Made by a program: the position numbers and the translations under genes. The notes under the pieces are model-generated. The model did not search any database and was not told where the DNA came from. It worked only from the letters and a program-made list of their open reading frames with translations. From Bacillota bacterium (lineage in GTDB: Bacteria; Bacillota; Clostridia; Oscillospirales; Ruminococcaceae): a stretch of 64,000 nucleotides of DNA. Shown in pieces: positions 17,092 through 25,940 of the stretch (position 1 is its first letter; each line of letters starts with the position of its first letter). The DNA is taken from the NCBI GenBank assembly GCA_023458875.1, contig JAEWXO010000083.1, positions 1-64,000 of the forward strand. Direction: 5' to 3'.

Positions 17092-17994
17092 TCAAACTAA
17101 GCTACCCTTGGGTGACCAAACAGCTTCCGGATAGTATTCATCAATCATGCGCTTAACAAGACTACACTGCTTAGCACGCTTTCTTGCATCTTCCTCAGTG
17201 CTGTCCCAGCTATGTGTAGCAGCAACAGAGCCGCCTGTTTTCAAATAAATCGGTGCAGCAATGCGAATCATATCTGGCACTTCGTAGTGACGAATAAAAC
17301 CACCCGTGGACTTTGGATTCTCTGTATGAATATCAATAGGACAATCAACAGCCTGACGCATTGCAGCCAACATCTGCAACTGAATATCACGAACAGGATT
17401 GATTGAATCTGCACCTGTCATCTCCAATAATTTTGCGGAGCAAGGATTTCCATGACCTGCGTGTGCAGAAATCTTGAAATGACAGTCAGCAGGAATTTCA
17501 CCAGCCTTACGCATCTCATTTAATGCCCAGAGACATCCCTCATCATATACAAGGAAACCTCGACAGCCAAGTCTTGCCGCACGCTTAACATCCTCAATCG
17601 ATCGAACAACCTGTTCCTGCCCTCGCAGACGATAACCCATGCGAACTCCTTCTTCTGTATGTACAGATGCAGAAGTGTCAGTTGTTGCTCTCGGTCCAAT
17701 CGAAAGTATCAAATCAGTCTGCCACTGATGTGCAAGTTCTACCATCTTGCTTATCTCATCATCGGTCATACGCATAATTCCCTGTGTCTGAGTAACACGG
17801 TGCAGATACAGACCGTAGCTATCCATTGCCTCAAGCAATGCTTTCATTACCTTTGGTCCCTGAATTCCAGGAACTTCAAAGCGGTATTGTCCTCCGTCCT
17901 TGAAACGTTTCTCAGATGTCAGAAGGTCATAGGCATCACCGCTAGGCATACCGATGGACTTCAGAAATTCTCTGGTTTTCTCCATACTGTTCAT
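17092..17994 (-). CDS. TIM-barrel-like enzyme of unknown activity (U32-peptidase-like)
   Basis: 300 residues. I see a probable barrel with LILSIGPRATTDTSAS, GYRLRGQEQVVRSIEDV, GCRGFLVYDEGCLW, HFKISAHAGHGNP, GADSINPVRD, DIHTENPKSTGGF and APIYLKTGG. Similar proteins are, as I recall, sometimes labelled peptidase U32, but I cannot confirm that and nothing shows protease activity. Conserved His, Asp and Glu residues fit a metal-dependent aldolase or isomerase acting on a small acid. It lies within the compact acid gene set, with AAAGGAT before the ATG. Confidence 0.55.
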   Translation of the reverse strand: MNSMEKTREFLKSIGMPSGDAYDLLTSEKRFKDGGQYRFEVPGIQGPKVMKALLEAMDSYGLYLHRVTQTQGIMRMTDDEISKMVELAHQWQTDLILSIGPRATTDTSASVHTEEGVRMGYRLRGQEQVVRSIEDVKRAARLGCRGFLVYDEGCLWALNEMRKAGEIPADCHFKISAHAGHGNPCSAKLLEMTGADSINPVRDIQLQMLAAMRQAVDCPIDIHTENPKSTGGFIRHYEVPDMIRIAAPIYLKTGGSVAATHSWDSTEEDARKRAKQCSLVKRMIDEYYPEAVWSPKGSLV

Positions 17995-18017
17995 TATATT
18001 TATCCTTTCCGATTTTA

Positions 18018-19262
18018 CTAATCAGCCATATAAGCCAACAGTTGTTGTGTTTTCATTGACAATTCCTCTTCTGTCATAGGATTCTCAGGATCGCCCTTGG
18101 CATAATCCACTCTAGACTGTATGGTGTTATTATCAATTGTTGTTACAGTAACAATTGCAATCCGTTTCTTAGGACTTTCTTCCGTTAATTCTGGAATTTC
18201 TACTAATTTAACCTTCTTAGTAAGCTCGATTATCTTCTCATCAAGGGGCTCGAATACAGAAAGATCCGCTTTTCCATACATCAGTGCAGCGGCTACAGCA
18301 TAGGGAGTACTTATCTTTGCTGATGCGATTCCTTGTATATCAGTATGGTTGTGTCCTTTTACGCCAAGATTATAGGTTTCAACAATTACTGATTTAATTT
18401 TTTTCGCATCTATATCATTATGTATTCTGATTGCTGCTTCTACTGCGGAGTGACTATGTCGGCAAGATGCATACGGTTTAACGTAGATTCGCTCTATTTC
18501 ATAATAATCTGTATCTTTAGTCAGTTTTGAATCATCATAGCTTTCGGCGAAAGTTTTGAAGAAACCTCTTTCTCCTCCAATCATATCATCAGGTAGCTTA
18601 AAGTCGGTCAATCCCATATATGCAGCCGTCAAACCATCCATTGCGGCTCGTCCAACATTAAATGGCTTTACTTCTGAACCTTGGGCCTGTATTTCAAGCA
18701 TTCCAGCAGAACTGCCAGCAGCAATGGTTATCACTCTCTTGAGCTGCTGATTATCCATACCCATTGCAAAAGCTGTACCAACAGCCGAACCAATTGTGCC
18801 ACATGTACCGGCAGCATGAAAACCGCGATTTTTATGAGATGGCTGCATGGCAATAGCAACTCTGCAAGCTGCTTCATATCCCATTATTATTCCAATCTTG
18901 TAATCATTATCTGAAAAGTTCTGTTCATTTTGGGCCGCATTGATTGCAGAAATAATCGATGCACCTAAATGTATCATTGCAAATCTCTGACCATCATCCA
19001 GTTCAAGACTATGTGCATTGAAACCATTTACCAATGCTGCTGTTTTGCCATCTATTCTTTTATTATACCCAAATAACTCTGCCTTACCCTGCGCCATATT
19101 TTGAAGAAATCTTTCCCAATGTGACCTGTTTTTTCGTGCACCCGCACAGGTAACTGACATGTAATCCTTTTTACAGTCAACCGCCTTGCTCAGTATTTTA
19201 TTTGTGATTGTTTCAGATTTGCGGAACAGGTAGTCAACAAATTTCTCTGTTATATTTTCCAT
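18018..19262 (-). CDS. MmgE/PrpD-family dehydratase
   Basis: 414 residues. The MmgE/PrpD fold is indicated by LVNGFNAHSLELDDG, GASIISAINAA, GFHAAGTCGTIGSAVGTA, VKPFNVGRAAMDGLTAA and YASCRHSHSAVEAA. Known members dehydrate 2-methylcitrate or decarboxylate itaconate-type acids. There is no PrpB, PrpC or PrpE partner here, so ordinary propionate breakdown is unlikely. With the hydro-lyase pair and C-C lyase in the same transcript it may act on a tricarboxylic or branched hydroxy acid for capsule decoration (inference). Confidence 0.85.
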   Translation of the reverse strand: MENITEKFVDYLFRKSETITNKILSKAVDCKKDYMSVTCAGARKNRSHWERFLQNMAQGKAELFGYNKRIDGKTAALVNGFNAHSLELDDGQRFAMIHLGASIISAINAAQNEQNFSDNDYKIGIIMGYEAACRVAIAMQPSHKNRGFHAAGTCGTIGSAVGTAFAMGMDNQQLKRVITIAAGSSAGMLEIQAQGSEVKPFNVGRAAMDGLTAAYMGLTDFKLPDDMIGGERGFFKTFAESYDDSKLTKDTDYYEIERIYVKPYASCRHSHSAVEAAIRIHNDIDAKKIKSVIVETYNLGVKGHNHTDIQGIASAKISTPYAVAAALMYGKADLSVFEPLDEKIIELTKKVKLVEIPELTEESPKKRIAIVTVTTIDNNTIQSRVDYAKGDPENPMTEEELSMKTQQLLAYMAD

Positions 19263-19280
19263 TATTTAACCAATCCTTAA

Positions 19281-20249
19281 TTAAAAGTACCTATACTGTC
19301 TAATCTCTTGTAACTGACCTTTATCAAACATTTTTATATTTCTGAAAGCCGCTTTCATCATTGCTCTGAACGAATCCTCTGTCACGCCACCAATATGAGG
19401 TGTGAGTATAACATTTTCCGCATTTTTCAACGGATACTTATCAGGAATAGGTTCAGTTTCATGGACATCCAATCCTGCAAAAGCAAGTTTTCCAGAATTT
19501 AACGCATCAGCAACTGCCTGTGAATTGACAATACCACCTCTGGCAGTGTTAATCAGAATCGATCCATCTTTCATTTTATCAATAGTACTGTAATCGATGA
19601 GATTTCGTGTTTCATCTGTCAAAGCACAATTGATCGATATGATATCTGCACATCCCAGTAAATCATCCAGTTTTACATACTTCATATTGTTCTCTCGTTC
19701 ATATTCATCAGAACAGCGAACAAGGTTATAATATAGAATATTCACATGAAATGGCTTAAGCAGACTTACAAGAGTCATTGCTATATTTCCCATTCCGATA
19801 ATCCCAACTGTCTTGCCATATAGTTCTCTGGTCTGTACTCCTTGCTCCTGTTTTTTCCATATACCAGATTTTGTGTTTTTCTCAATGATTGGCAAACGAC
19901 GCAAACAAGATAATATCAGTAAAAGTGTATGTTCAGCAACACTTTCTGCGTTTACACCATGATTCACATAAAGTGGGATGTCTTTATCTTTAATAGTCTC
20001 TAAATCTAATGCATCCAGTCCCACACCTGAGCGTTGAATCATTTTGAGATTCTTCGCACTTTCCAATACTACTCTTGTTACTTTAAAAGAACCACCTGCA
20101 AGAAGATAATCTGCGTCAGATATGGACTCAATAAGGCAATGCTCTGTTTGTTCGTTCAAAAATCTTATTTGAAATCCGCATGGTATTTCGCTTTGAACGA
20201 TTTGTAAAGGCTTATTCTGATATCGATTTGTTAATAGAATAATCTTCAT
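19281..20249 (-). CDS. D-isomer-specific 2-hydroxyacid dehydrogenase
   Basis: 322 residues. The NAD-binding core has VGIIGMGNIAMTLV, and the three catalytic landmarks are present: arginine in NTARGGIVN, glutamate in GLDVHETEP, and histidine in LTPHIGG. The family reduces 2-oxo acids to D-2-hydroxy acids or the reverse (phosphoglycerate dehydrogenase relatives). No ACT domain is present. First of the seven-gene acid run after the flippase. It could supply or consume a 2-hydroxy acid for the ATP-grasp step. Confidence 0.87.
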   Translation of the reverse strand: MKIILLTNRYQNKPLQIVQSEIPCGFQIRFLNEQTEHCLIESISDADYLLAGGSFKVTRVVLESAKNLKMIQRSGVGLDALDLETIKDKDIPLYVNHGVNAESVAEHTLLLILSCLRRLPIIEKNTKSGIWKKQEQGVQTRELYGKTVGIIGMGNIAMTLVSLLKPFHVNILYYNLVRCSDEYERENNMKYVKLDDLLGCADIISINCALTDETRNLIDYSTIDKMKDGSILINTARGGIVNSQAVADALNSGKLAFAGLDVHETEPIPDKYPLKNAENVILTPHIGGVTEDSFRAMMKAAFRNIKMFDKGQLQEIRQYRYF

Positions 20250-20266
20250 ATGAAATTTTCTCCTTA

Positions 20267-21715
20267 TTAAGCCTTCTTCTTTTTTGAAGTCAAGCTTTTT
20301 ATCATTGAAATGATATACTCAAAGCTATCAATATGAAAAATCTTTGACCCAACAATATATACTACAATTCCGACAGGAATTTGAATAACCAGTGTAAGAA
20401 TATCACCTAAACCTATAAAATAAATGCTGTACACAACCGCTCCCATAAGTAGGGATACCCCAATTTGTGGAAGCATATCCTTAATTTGATCAAGATAGCT
20501 GTAGTTCAAAAGTTTTTTATTAGGATATGCATTAATTATTTGTGATAAAACGCATGTAACAAGTAAACTATAGGCCATTGCCATAACACTGATCCACATT
20601 GTGCAAAGTATTGCTGTAATGCCAATAACCTTTTTTATAATTTCCAGAACTAAAAATAAATCACTACGTCCCATAGCCTTTATTGCATTTAAATTAGCAG
20701 TATGTATAGGATAAAAAGAGTATATTATACAAAAAATCCTTAAAAACGGCACACACGGTAGCCACTTATCAGTTAAAATAAGGGAAATCACTGTATCAGC
20801 GCACACTGCAAGACCAATCATAACAGGCATCATAACATACGTACTTGTTTTAATAGCACGTCTAGTCATTGACTTTACACGCTCTTTATTATCCTGTTCC
20901 TTTGACATAGTAGGTAATAAAACACTATCAATTGATGCATTAATATTAGTTACTAAATACAGAGGCCATTTTTTTCCTTGGTTATACTGGGCTAAATCAG
21001 CAGAAGTGTATATTTTTCCGATTATCAATTGACGTATATCATTATAAACTGTATCAATCAATGCAGAAACCAGCAATTTCCATCCGTAAGAAAAAAGTCT
21101 CTTCAATCTTTCAAACGAAAAACATCTTTTGGGTCTCCACTTTACAGTTATCCATAAAATCATAGTATCAACAGCTGTGTTAACCACCATCTGTGCCACA
21201 AGCGCCCAAACGCCAAATCCAGCATATGCCAATAATATTCCGACAACTGCAGCTAAAAGTGTTCCCCCCAATGTTGAATAAAAAAAACGTTTAAACATCA
21301 AATGCCTTGAAACATATGCTTGTTGAACATTTTTGACACCAGATATAACAATTGTAAAGCTTAAAACACGAACAATAGGAGTCAAAAGTGGATCATTGTA
21401 AAATGAAGCTATGAAAGGAGCACAAATAAAGATAATTGCATATAAAACCAAACAAAATACAATATTTGTATAAAACACCGTAGAAAAATCTATTTCATCA
21501 GCATCCTTCTTTTGTATTAATGCATTACCTAAACCACTGTCAACAAACACCTGCAGTATTGTTATGAATACTGTTATTAAAGCAATTGTTCCATATGCTT
21601 CTGGTGCCAACAAACGTGCTAAAACAATCTCGACAATAAATTGTACTGCTTTAGCACCAAACCTTTCTGCAAGACGCCAAAGCATATTACTCATAACAAC
21701 ATTACTATTCTTCAA
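20267..21715 (-). CDS. Wzx-like polysaccharide flippase
   Basis: 482 residues with 12-14 predicted membrane helices and the MVF/oligosaccharide-flippase N-terminus (NMLWRLAERFGAKAVQFIVE, LLAPEAYGTIAL). It would move the undecaprenyl-linked repeat unit to the outer face. The start is a TTG seven codons before the first ATG, chosen because TAGGTG lies at suitable spacing and nothing comparable precedes the ATG. Its last 130 residues are similar to the flippase remnant at 29463-29850 (both have PNKKLL and FHIDSFEY). This is the only complete flippase seen. Confidence 0.88.
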   Translation of the reverse strand: MKNSNVVMSNMLWRLAERFGAKAVQFIVEIVLARLLAPEAYGTIALITVFITILQVFVDSGLGNALIQKKDADEIDFSTVFYTNIVFCLVLYAIIFICAPFIASFYNDPLLTPIVRVLSFTIVISGVKNVQQAYVSRHLMFKRFFYSTLGGTLLAAVVGILLAYAGFGVWALVAQMVVNTAVDTMILWITVKWRPKRCFSFERLKRLFSYGWKLLVSALIDTVYNDIRQLIIGKIYTSADLAQYNQGKKWPLYLVTNINASIDSVLLPTMSKEQDNKERVKSMTRRAIKTSTYVMMPVMIGLAVCADTVISLILTDKWLPCVPFLRIFCIIYSFYPIHTANLNAIKAMGRSDLFLVLEIIKKVIGITAILCTMWISVMAMAYSLLVTCVLSQIINAYPNKKLLNYSYLDQIKDMLPQIGVSLLMGAVVYSIYFIGLGDILTLVIQIPVGIVVYIVGSKIFHIDSFEYIISMIKSLTSKKKKA

Positions 21716-21726
21716 GTAAACACCTA

Positions 21727-22695
21727 CTATCTATTAATATTTTTTAATCTGCGAATAAAATGCACTATCTTTGGAAATCGGCATAATAATGAATATCTTA
21801 GTCGACTATAAAAATTGCCAGCTCTGAGATTTTTAATTTCGTTAGTTTTAATTATTTTTTTAAGCTCGGCATAGTTCTCATTGATAAAATATTTGTGTAT
21901 TTTCCATTGACATATTCGCATATGTATAACATTCTCATATTTAGAGTCAAAATAATCAAGGAGTTCATTGAATAAAGCAAGATATCTATCACATATTTTA
22001 GAAAAATGCTGTTTATCTTTAGCCCATCTTGCCGTTTCCGAACCAGACACCCCACGCCTGTATACCACCATTGGTTCGTTGATAAAATGAGCATATCCGT
22101 GACTTGTCATGGATAATTTAATATAAATATCTCCTTGAAAGGCAGTATCAGATACTTCAATCATATTTAAACCATTTCTGTATAAAAATGCACAAGTAGG
22201 AATATATCCCAATAACTCCACTTCTCCTACATCATAATCGTCGTTTTTCTTCACTATACTGTTTTTATCCCAAGGAACTATCTTTTTGTCAGTTGGTTTA
22301 TCATTGCCGTAGCATATCAAACCGTTTGTAAAACAAAACGTACAATCAGAATGCTTTTCCATATAATCAACTTGCTTCTGTAATTTGAATTGATCAATCC
22401 AATAATCATCACCCTCACAAATAGCAACATATTTTCCTGTTGCTCTTTTACGATTCTGCACTCCGGGTTTTAATTTTCTTGAGTACTGATTTACTGTTTG
22501 ATATATTGGTTTAATTAGGTTTGGATAATTTTTTTCATACTCTTTGATAATAGATACAGTGTTATCAGTTGAAGCATCATCATACACTAATATTTCATAC
22601 TCAAAATCTGTTTTTTGATTCACAAAGCTTTCCAAGGTATCACGAATATATTTTTCGTGATTATATGTATTACAAACAATGCTTACTATAATCAT
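21727..22695 (-). CDS. GT2 family glycosyltransferase
   Basis: 322 residues, GT-A fold. SIVCNTYNHEKYIRDTLES and VYDDASTDNT form the nucleotide-binding region, and ATGKYVAICEGDDYWID carries the metal-binding aspartates. It probably adds one sugar to the repeat unit. It is the only glycosyltransferase of module B. Donor and acceptor are not predictable. It is followed by the flippase at 11 bases. Confidence 0.87.
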   Translation of the reverse strand: MIIVSIVCNTYNHEKYIRDTLESFVNQKTDFEYEILVYDDASTDNTVSIIKEYEKNYPNLIKPIYQTVNQYSRKLKPGVQNRKRATGKYVAICEGDDYWIDQFKLQKQVDYMEKHSDCTFCFTNGLICYGNDKPTDKKIVPWDKNSIVKKNDDYDVGEVELLGYIPTCAFLYRNGLNMIEVSDTAFQGDIYIKLSMTSHGYAHFINEPMVVYRRGVSGSETARWAKDKQHFSKICDRYLALFNELLDYFDSKYENVIHMRICQWKIHKYFINENYAELKKIIKTNEIKNLRAGNFYSRLRYSLLCRFPKIVHFIRRLKNINR

Positions 22696-22856
22696 TTGAT
22701 TAATATCGAGTAGACACTCGACACTCCCTTCAAATTATTTCAAGTGAGAAGATTACTGAATGCCTTTCACTGAACTGACAAATCCTTCTTTGTTCAGTTC
22801 TTTAACCAATTATATGAACATAAATATATTTTATTTTTACTAAAAGAACAAAAAAC

Positions 22857-23876
22857 TTATCTGTTTCCATACATCTGCTTATAGTAATTCTGATACTCAC
22901 CAGAAATAATTGTCTCCCACCATTCACGATTATTTAAATACCAATCAATGGTCTTCTTAATACCATCAGCAAACTTTGTTTCAGGAAGCCAGCCAAGGTC
23001 ATTGTAAATTTTTGCAGGATCAATAGCATAACGCATATCGTGTCCCTTACGGTCTGCAACATATGTAATAAGGCTCTCAGGCTTGTCAAGTTCCTTACAT
23101 ATAAGCTTCACAATGTCAATGTTCTTCATTTCGTTGTGTCCACCAACGTTGTAAACTTCGCCCACCTTGCCCTTATGTATGATAAGATCAATTGCACGGC
23201 AGTGATCTTCAACATAGAGCCAGTCACGTACATTAAGTCCCTTGCCATAAACCGGAAGTGGCTTGTCTGCAAGTGCATTGGCAATCATAAGGGGAATGAG
23301 CTTCTCTGGAAAATGATATGGTCCATAGTTATTTGAACAACGGCTGATTGTCACAGGAAGTCCATATGTTCTGTTATATGCCACTACAAGAAGGTCTGCA
23401 CCAGCTTTTGATGAGCTGTATGGACTGCTTGTATGAATTGGTGTTGACTCTGTAAAGAAAAGGTCAGGTCTGTCAAGTGGAAGGTCTCCGTAAACTTCAT
23501 CTGTTGATACCTGGTGATATCTCTGAATACCGTACTTACGGCAAGCATCCATAAGAACCTGTGTACCAAGAATGTTTGTCTGAAGGAAAATCTCCGGATT
23601 TTCAATTGAACGGTCAACGTGTGATTCAGCTGCAAAATTTACAACGGTATCAGGCTTTTCTTCTTCAAAGAGTTTGTAAATTCCTTCTCTGTCGCAGATA
23701 TCAAGCTTTACAAATCTGAAATTAGGGTTATCCATTACAGGTGCAAGAGTTGAAAGGTTTCCTGCATATGTAAGCTTATCTAAACAAATAATTCTGTAGT
23801 CCGGATATGTGTTCAGCATGTGGAATACAAAATTAGAACCAATAAATCCTGCGCCGCCTGTTACAATAATATTCAT
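22857..23876 (-). CDS. rmlB: dTDP-glucose 4,6-dehydratase
   Basis: 339 residues, the normal size. GGAGFIGSNFV at the NAD site, NFAAESHVDRSI, STDEVYGDL, and YSSSKAGAD for the catalytic Tyr-Lys are all RmlB signatures. It makes dTDP-4-keto-6-deoxyglucose. RmlC and RmlD are absent from the window, but a 4-aminotransferase gene is two genes upstream, so the keto sugar is probably aminated rather than turned into rhamnose. It lies 11 bases after rmlA. Confidence 0.95.
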   Translation of the reverse strand: MNIIVTGGAGFIGSNFVFHMLNTYPDYRIICLDKLTYAGNLSTLAPVMDNPNFRFVKLDICDREGIYKLFEEEKPDTVVNFAAESHVDRSIENPEIFLQTNILGTQVLMDACRKYGIQRYHQVSTDEVYGDLPLDRPDLFFTESTPIHTSSPYSSSKAGADLLVVAYNRTYGLPVTISRCSNNYGPYHFPEKLIPLMIANALADKPLPVYGKGLNVRDWLYVEDHCRAIDLIIHKGKVGEVYNVGGHNEMKNIDIVKLICKELDKPESLITYVADRKGHDMRYAIDPAKIYNDLGWLPETKFADGIKKTIDWYLNNREWWETIISGEYQNYYKQMYGNR

Positions 23877-23887
23877 TGTATCACTCC

Positions 23888-24772
23888 TTAAAAAACAAAT
23901 TTATCTTCAGCAACTCTCTTTAAATGCTCTCCATACGGTGATTTTCCATACAATTCTGCATTATATAAAAGCTGTTCTTTTGTAATCCATTTTTCATGGT
24001 ACGCAATTTCTTCCGGAGCAGAAATAACTACTCCTTGTCTGTTTTGAACAGTTTGAACAAAAGATGACGCTTCCATTAAACTATCCATTGTACCAGTATC
24101 AAGCCAAGCAAAACCTCTGCCTAATATCTGAACCATCAACTCCTCTGATTCAAGATATAATTTGTTCAAATCTGTAATTTCAAGTTCTCCTCTTTTCGAT
24201 GGAATTACCTTTTTTGCTCTATCACTAACTCCCTTTGGGTAAAAGTATAAGCCGGTAATCGCATAATTTGACTTTGGATTTTGAGGTTTTTCTTCAACAG
24301 ATACTACATTTTTCTTTTCATCAAACTCAACAATTCCAAATCTTTCAGGGTCTTTTACATAATAACCAAAGATGGTTGCTTTTCCATTGTTTGCATTTTT
24401 AGCTGCTTCACTAAGATTTTTACGAAACCAACCACCATAAAAGATATTGTCGCCTAATACCATTGCACAAGTATCATCACCAATAAATTCTTCTCCGATA
24501 ATAAACGCTTGAGCAAGACCATCCGGAGATGGCTGAACCGCATATGAAAGTGAAATACCCATATTACTTCCATCACCTAAAAGCTCCTTAAAACGAGGAG
24601 TATCTGTTGGTGTAGAAATAATTAAGATCTCTCTTATTCCTGTCAGCATAAGTGTTGATAACGAATAAAAAATCATAGGTTTATCATAAATCGGTAACAT
24701 TTGTTTTGAAGTTACTTTTGTTAAAGGATAAAGTCGTGTGCCGGATCCACCAGCAAGAATAATTCCTTTCAT
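23888..24772 (-). CDS. rmlA: Glucose-1-phosphate thymidylyltransferase
   Basis: 294 residues. LAGGSGTRLYPLT is the nucleotide-binding signature, and SKQMLPIYDKPMIFY, GDNIFYG and EEKPQNPKS are conserved RmlA blocks. It makes dTDP-glucose from dTTP and glucose-1-phosphate for RmlB directly downstream. It is preceded by the aminotransferase gene with a 10-base gap, giving a compact aminotransferase-rmlA-rmlB unit. Confidence 0.95.
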   Translation of the reverse strand: MKGIILAGGSGTRLYPLTKVTSKQMLPIYDKPMIFYSLSTLMLTGIREILIISTPTDTPRFKELLGDGSNMGISLSYAVQPSPDGLAQAFIIGEEFIGDDTCAMVLGDNIFYGGWFRKNLSEAAKNANNGKATIFGYYVKDPERFGIVEFDEKKNVVSVEEKPQNPKSNYAITGLYFYPKGVSDRAKKVIPSKRGELEITDLNKLYLESEELMVQILGRGFAWLDTGTMDSLMEASSFVQTVQNRQGVVISAPEEIAYHEKWITKEQLLYNAELYGKSPYGEHLKRVAEDKFVF

Positions 24773-24782
24773 ACAATTCTCC

Positions 24783-25892
24783 TTATTTTTTAATTTTAAG
24801 TATCACTTCACATATGCTGTCTACATCCTCCATGCATAAGTCAGCATATAAAGGAAGAGTAAGTACACGTTTACTGTAATGTAATGCTACAGGTGTTTCG
24901 TTTACATCATATTTTCCCTGGAAGCATTCAAAAGTATTTGTCAGGGGATAAAAATATTTTCTTGCCCCTATACATTCTGCTGCAAGCGCGTCGAAAACTT
25001 CATTTCTGGATGCTCCATACGCTGCTTCTTCAAAAACAACAGGAAAATACGCGAAATTTGATACAACATTTTGCTGTTTTTTGCAAAGTTTAATTCCTTC
25101 AACATTGTCAAGATGTCTTTTATAGCGTTCAACTACAGCTTCACGCTTTGCGACTTCCTCATCTAAATGTCTAAGATTGCATATACCCATTGCTGCCTGA
25201 AACTCATTCATTTTTGCATTGCCGCCTACATATGCAACAGATTCAGGTCCATGAATGCCAAAGTTTTTCATGTCATTTAAAATCTGAACAAGGCTGTCAT
25301 CATTGAAGCAAACAGCCCCCCCTTCAATTGTATTAAATACTTTTGTTGCATGAAAACTAAACATTGAAGCATCTCCAAAACACGCTGAATTGATGCCATT
25401 ATATGTAACTCCAAATGCGTGTGCAGCATCATAAATCACTTTCAAACCATATTGATTTGCTATGCGGGCAATTTCTTCAACATTACACATATTCCCATAA
25501 ACATGAACAGGCACAATAGCACATGTCCTGCCTGTAATAAGAGATTCAATCTTTGTAACATCAATCGTGTAATCATCCGCGTTGACATCACAAAAGACGG
25601 GAGTAAGACCATTTCTTACAATCGCATGAGTTGTTGATGCAAATGTAAACGGCGTAGTAATTACTTCTCCTCCTTTTGGGAGGTTCATTGCAGCAAGAAT
25701 GTTTTCAAGTGCAAGATGTCCATTAGTGTACAGTGTCACGTGAGCAACCCCAAGCATTTTTTCAAGTTTAGCCTGTAATTGCTTGTGTTTAACACCCATA
25801 TTTGTGAGCCAATGACTTTCCCATAATTCTTTGATTTCTTCGCAATATTCCTCATAATTTGGCATCGAGGAACGGGTGACTAATATTTCCAT
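24783..25892 (-). CDS. DegT/DnrJ/EryC1 aminotransferase, VioA-like
   Basis: 369 residues of the sugar aminotransferase family. Visible are LYTNGHLALENILAAM, VITTPFTFASTTHAI, VHVYGNMCN, YDAAHAFGVTY and FSFHATKVFNTIEGG, with the PLP lysine in HATK. The wording around these motifs and the N-terminal RSSMPNYEEY resemble VioA-type enzymes, which make dTDP-4-amino-4,6-dideoxyglucose from the RmlB product. With rmlA and rmlB in the same unit that is the likeliest reaction. A 3-aminotransferase (FdtB type) remains possible. GGGGGTAG precedes the ATG. Confidence 0.82.
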   Translation of the reverse strand: MEILVTRSSMPNYEEYCEEIKELWESHWLTNMGVKHKQLQAKLEKMLGVAHVTLYTNGHLALENILAAMNLPKGGEVITTPFTFASTTHAIVRNGLTPVFCDVNADDYTIDVTKIESLITGRTCAIVPVHVYGNMCNVEEIARIANQYGLKVIYDAAHAFGVTYNGINSACFGDASMFSFHATKVFNTIEGGAVCFNDDSLVQILNDMKNFGIHGPESVAYVGGNAKMNEFQAAMGICNLRHLDEEVAKREAVVERYKRHLDNVEGIKLCKKQQNVVSNFAYFPVVFEEAAYGASRNEVFDALAAECIGARKYFYPLTNTFECFQGKYDVNETPVALHYSKRVLTLPLYADLCMEDVDSICEVILKIKK

Positions 25893-25940
25893 TGTTATTC
25901 TACCCCCACAATAAACACATAATTTTTAATAGCACTTCCG

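Noticed and set aside
18018..19262. Propionate (2-methylcitrate) catabolism
   Set aside because: PrpD-like only. No methylcitrate synthase, methylisocitrate lyase or propionyl-CoA synthetase gene is present.
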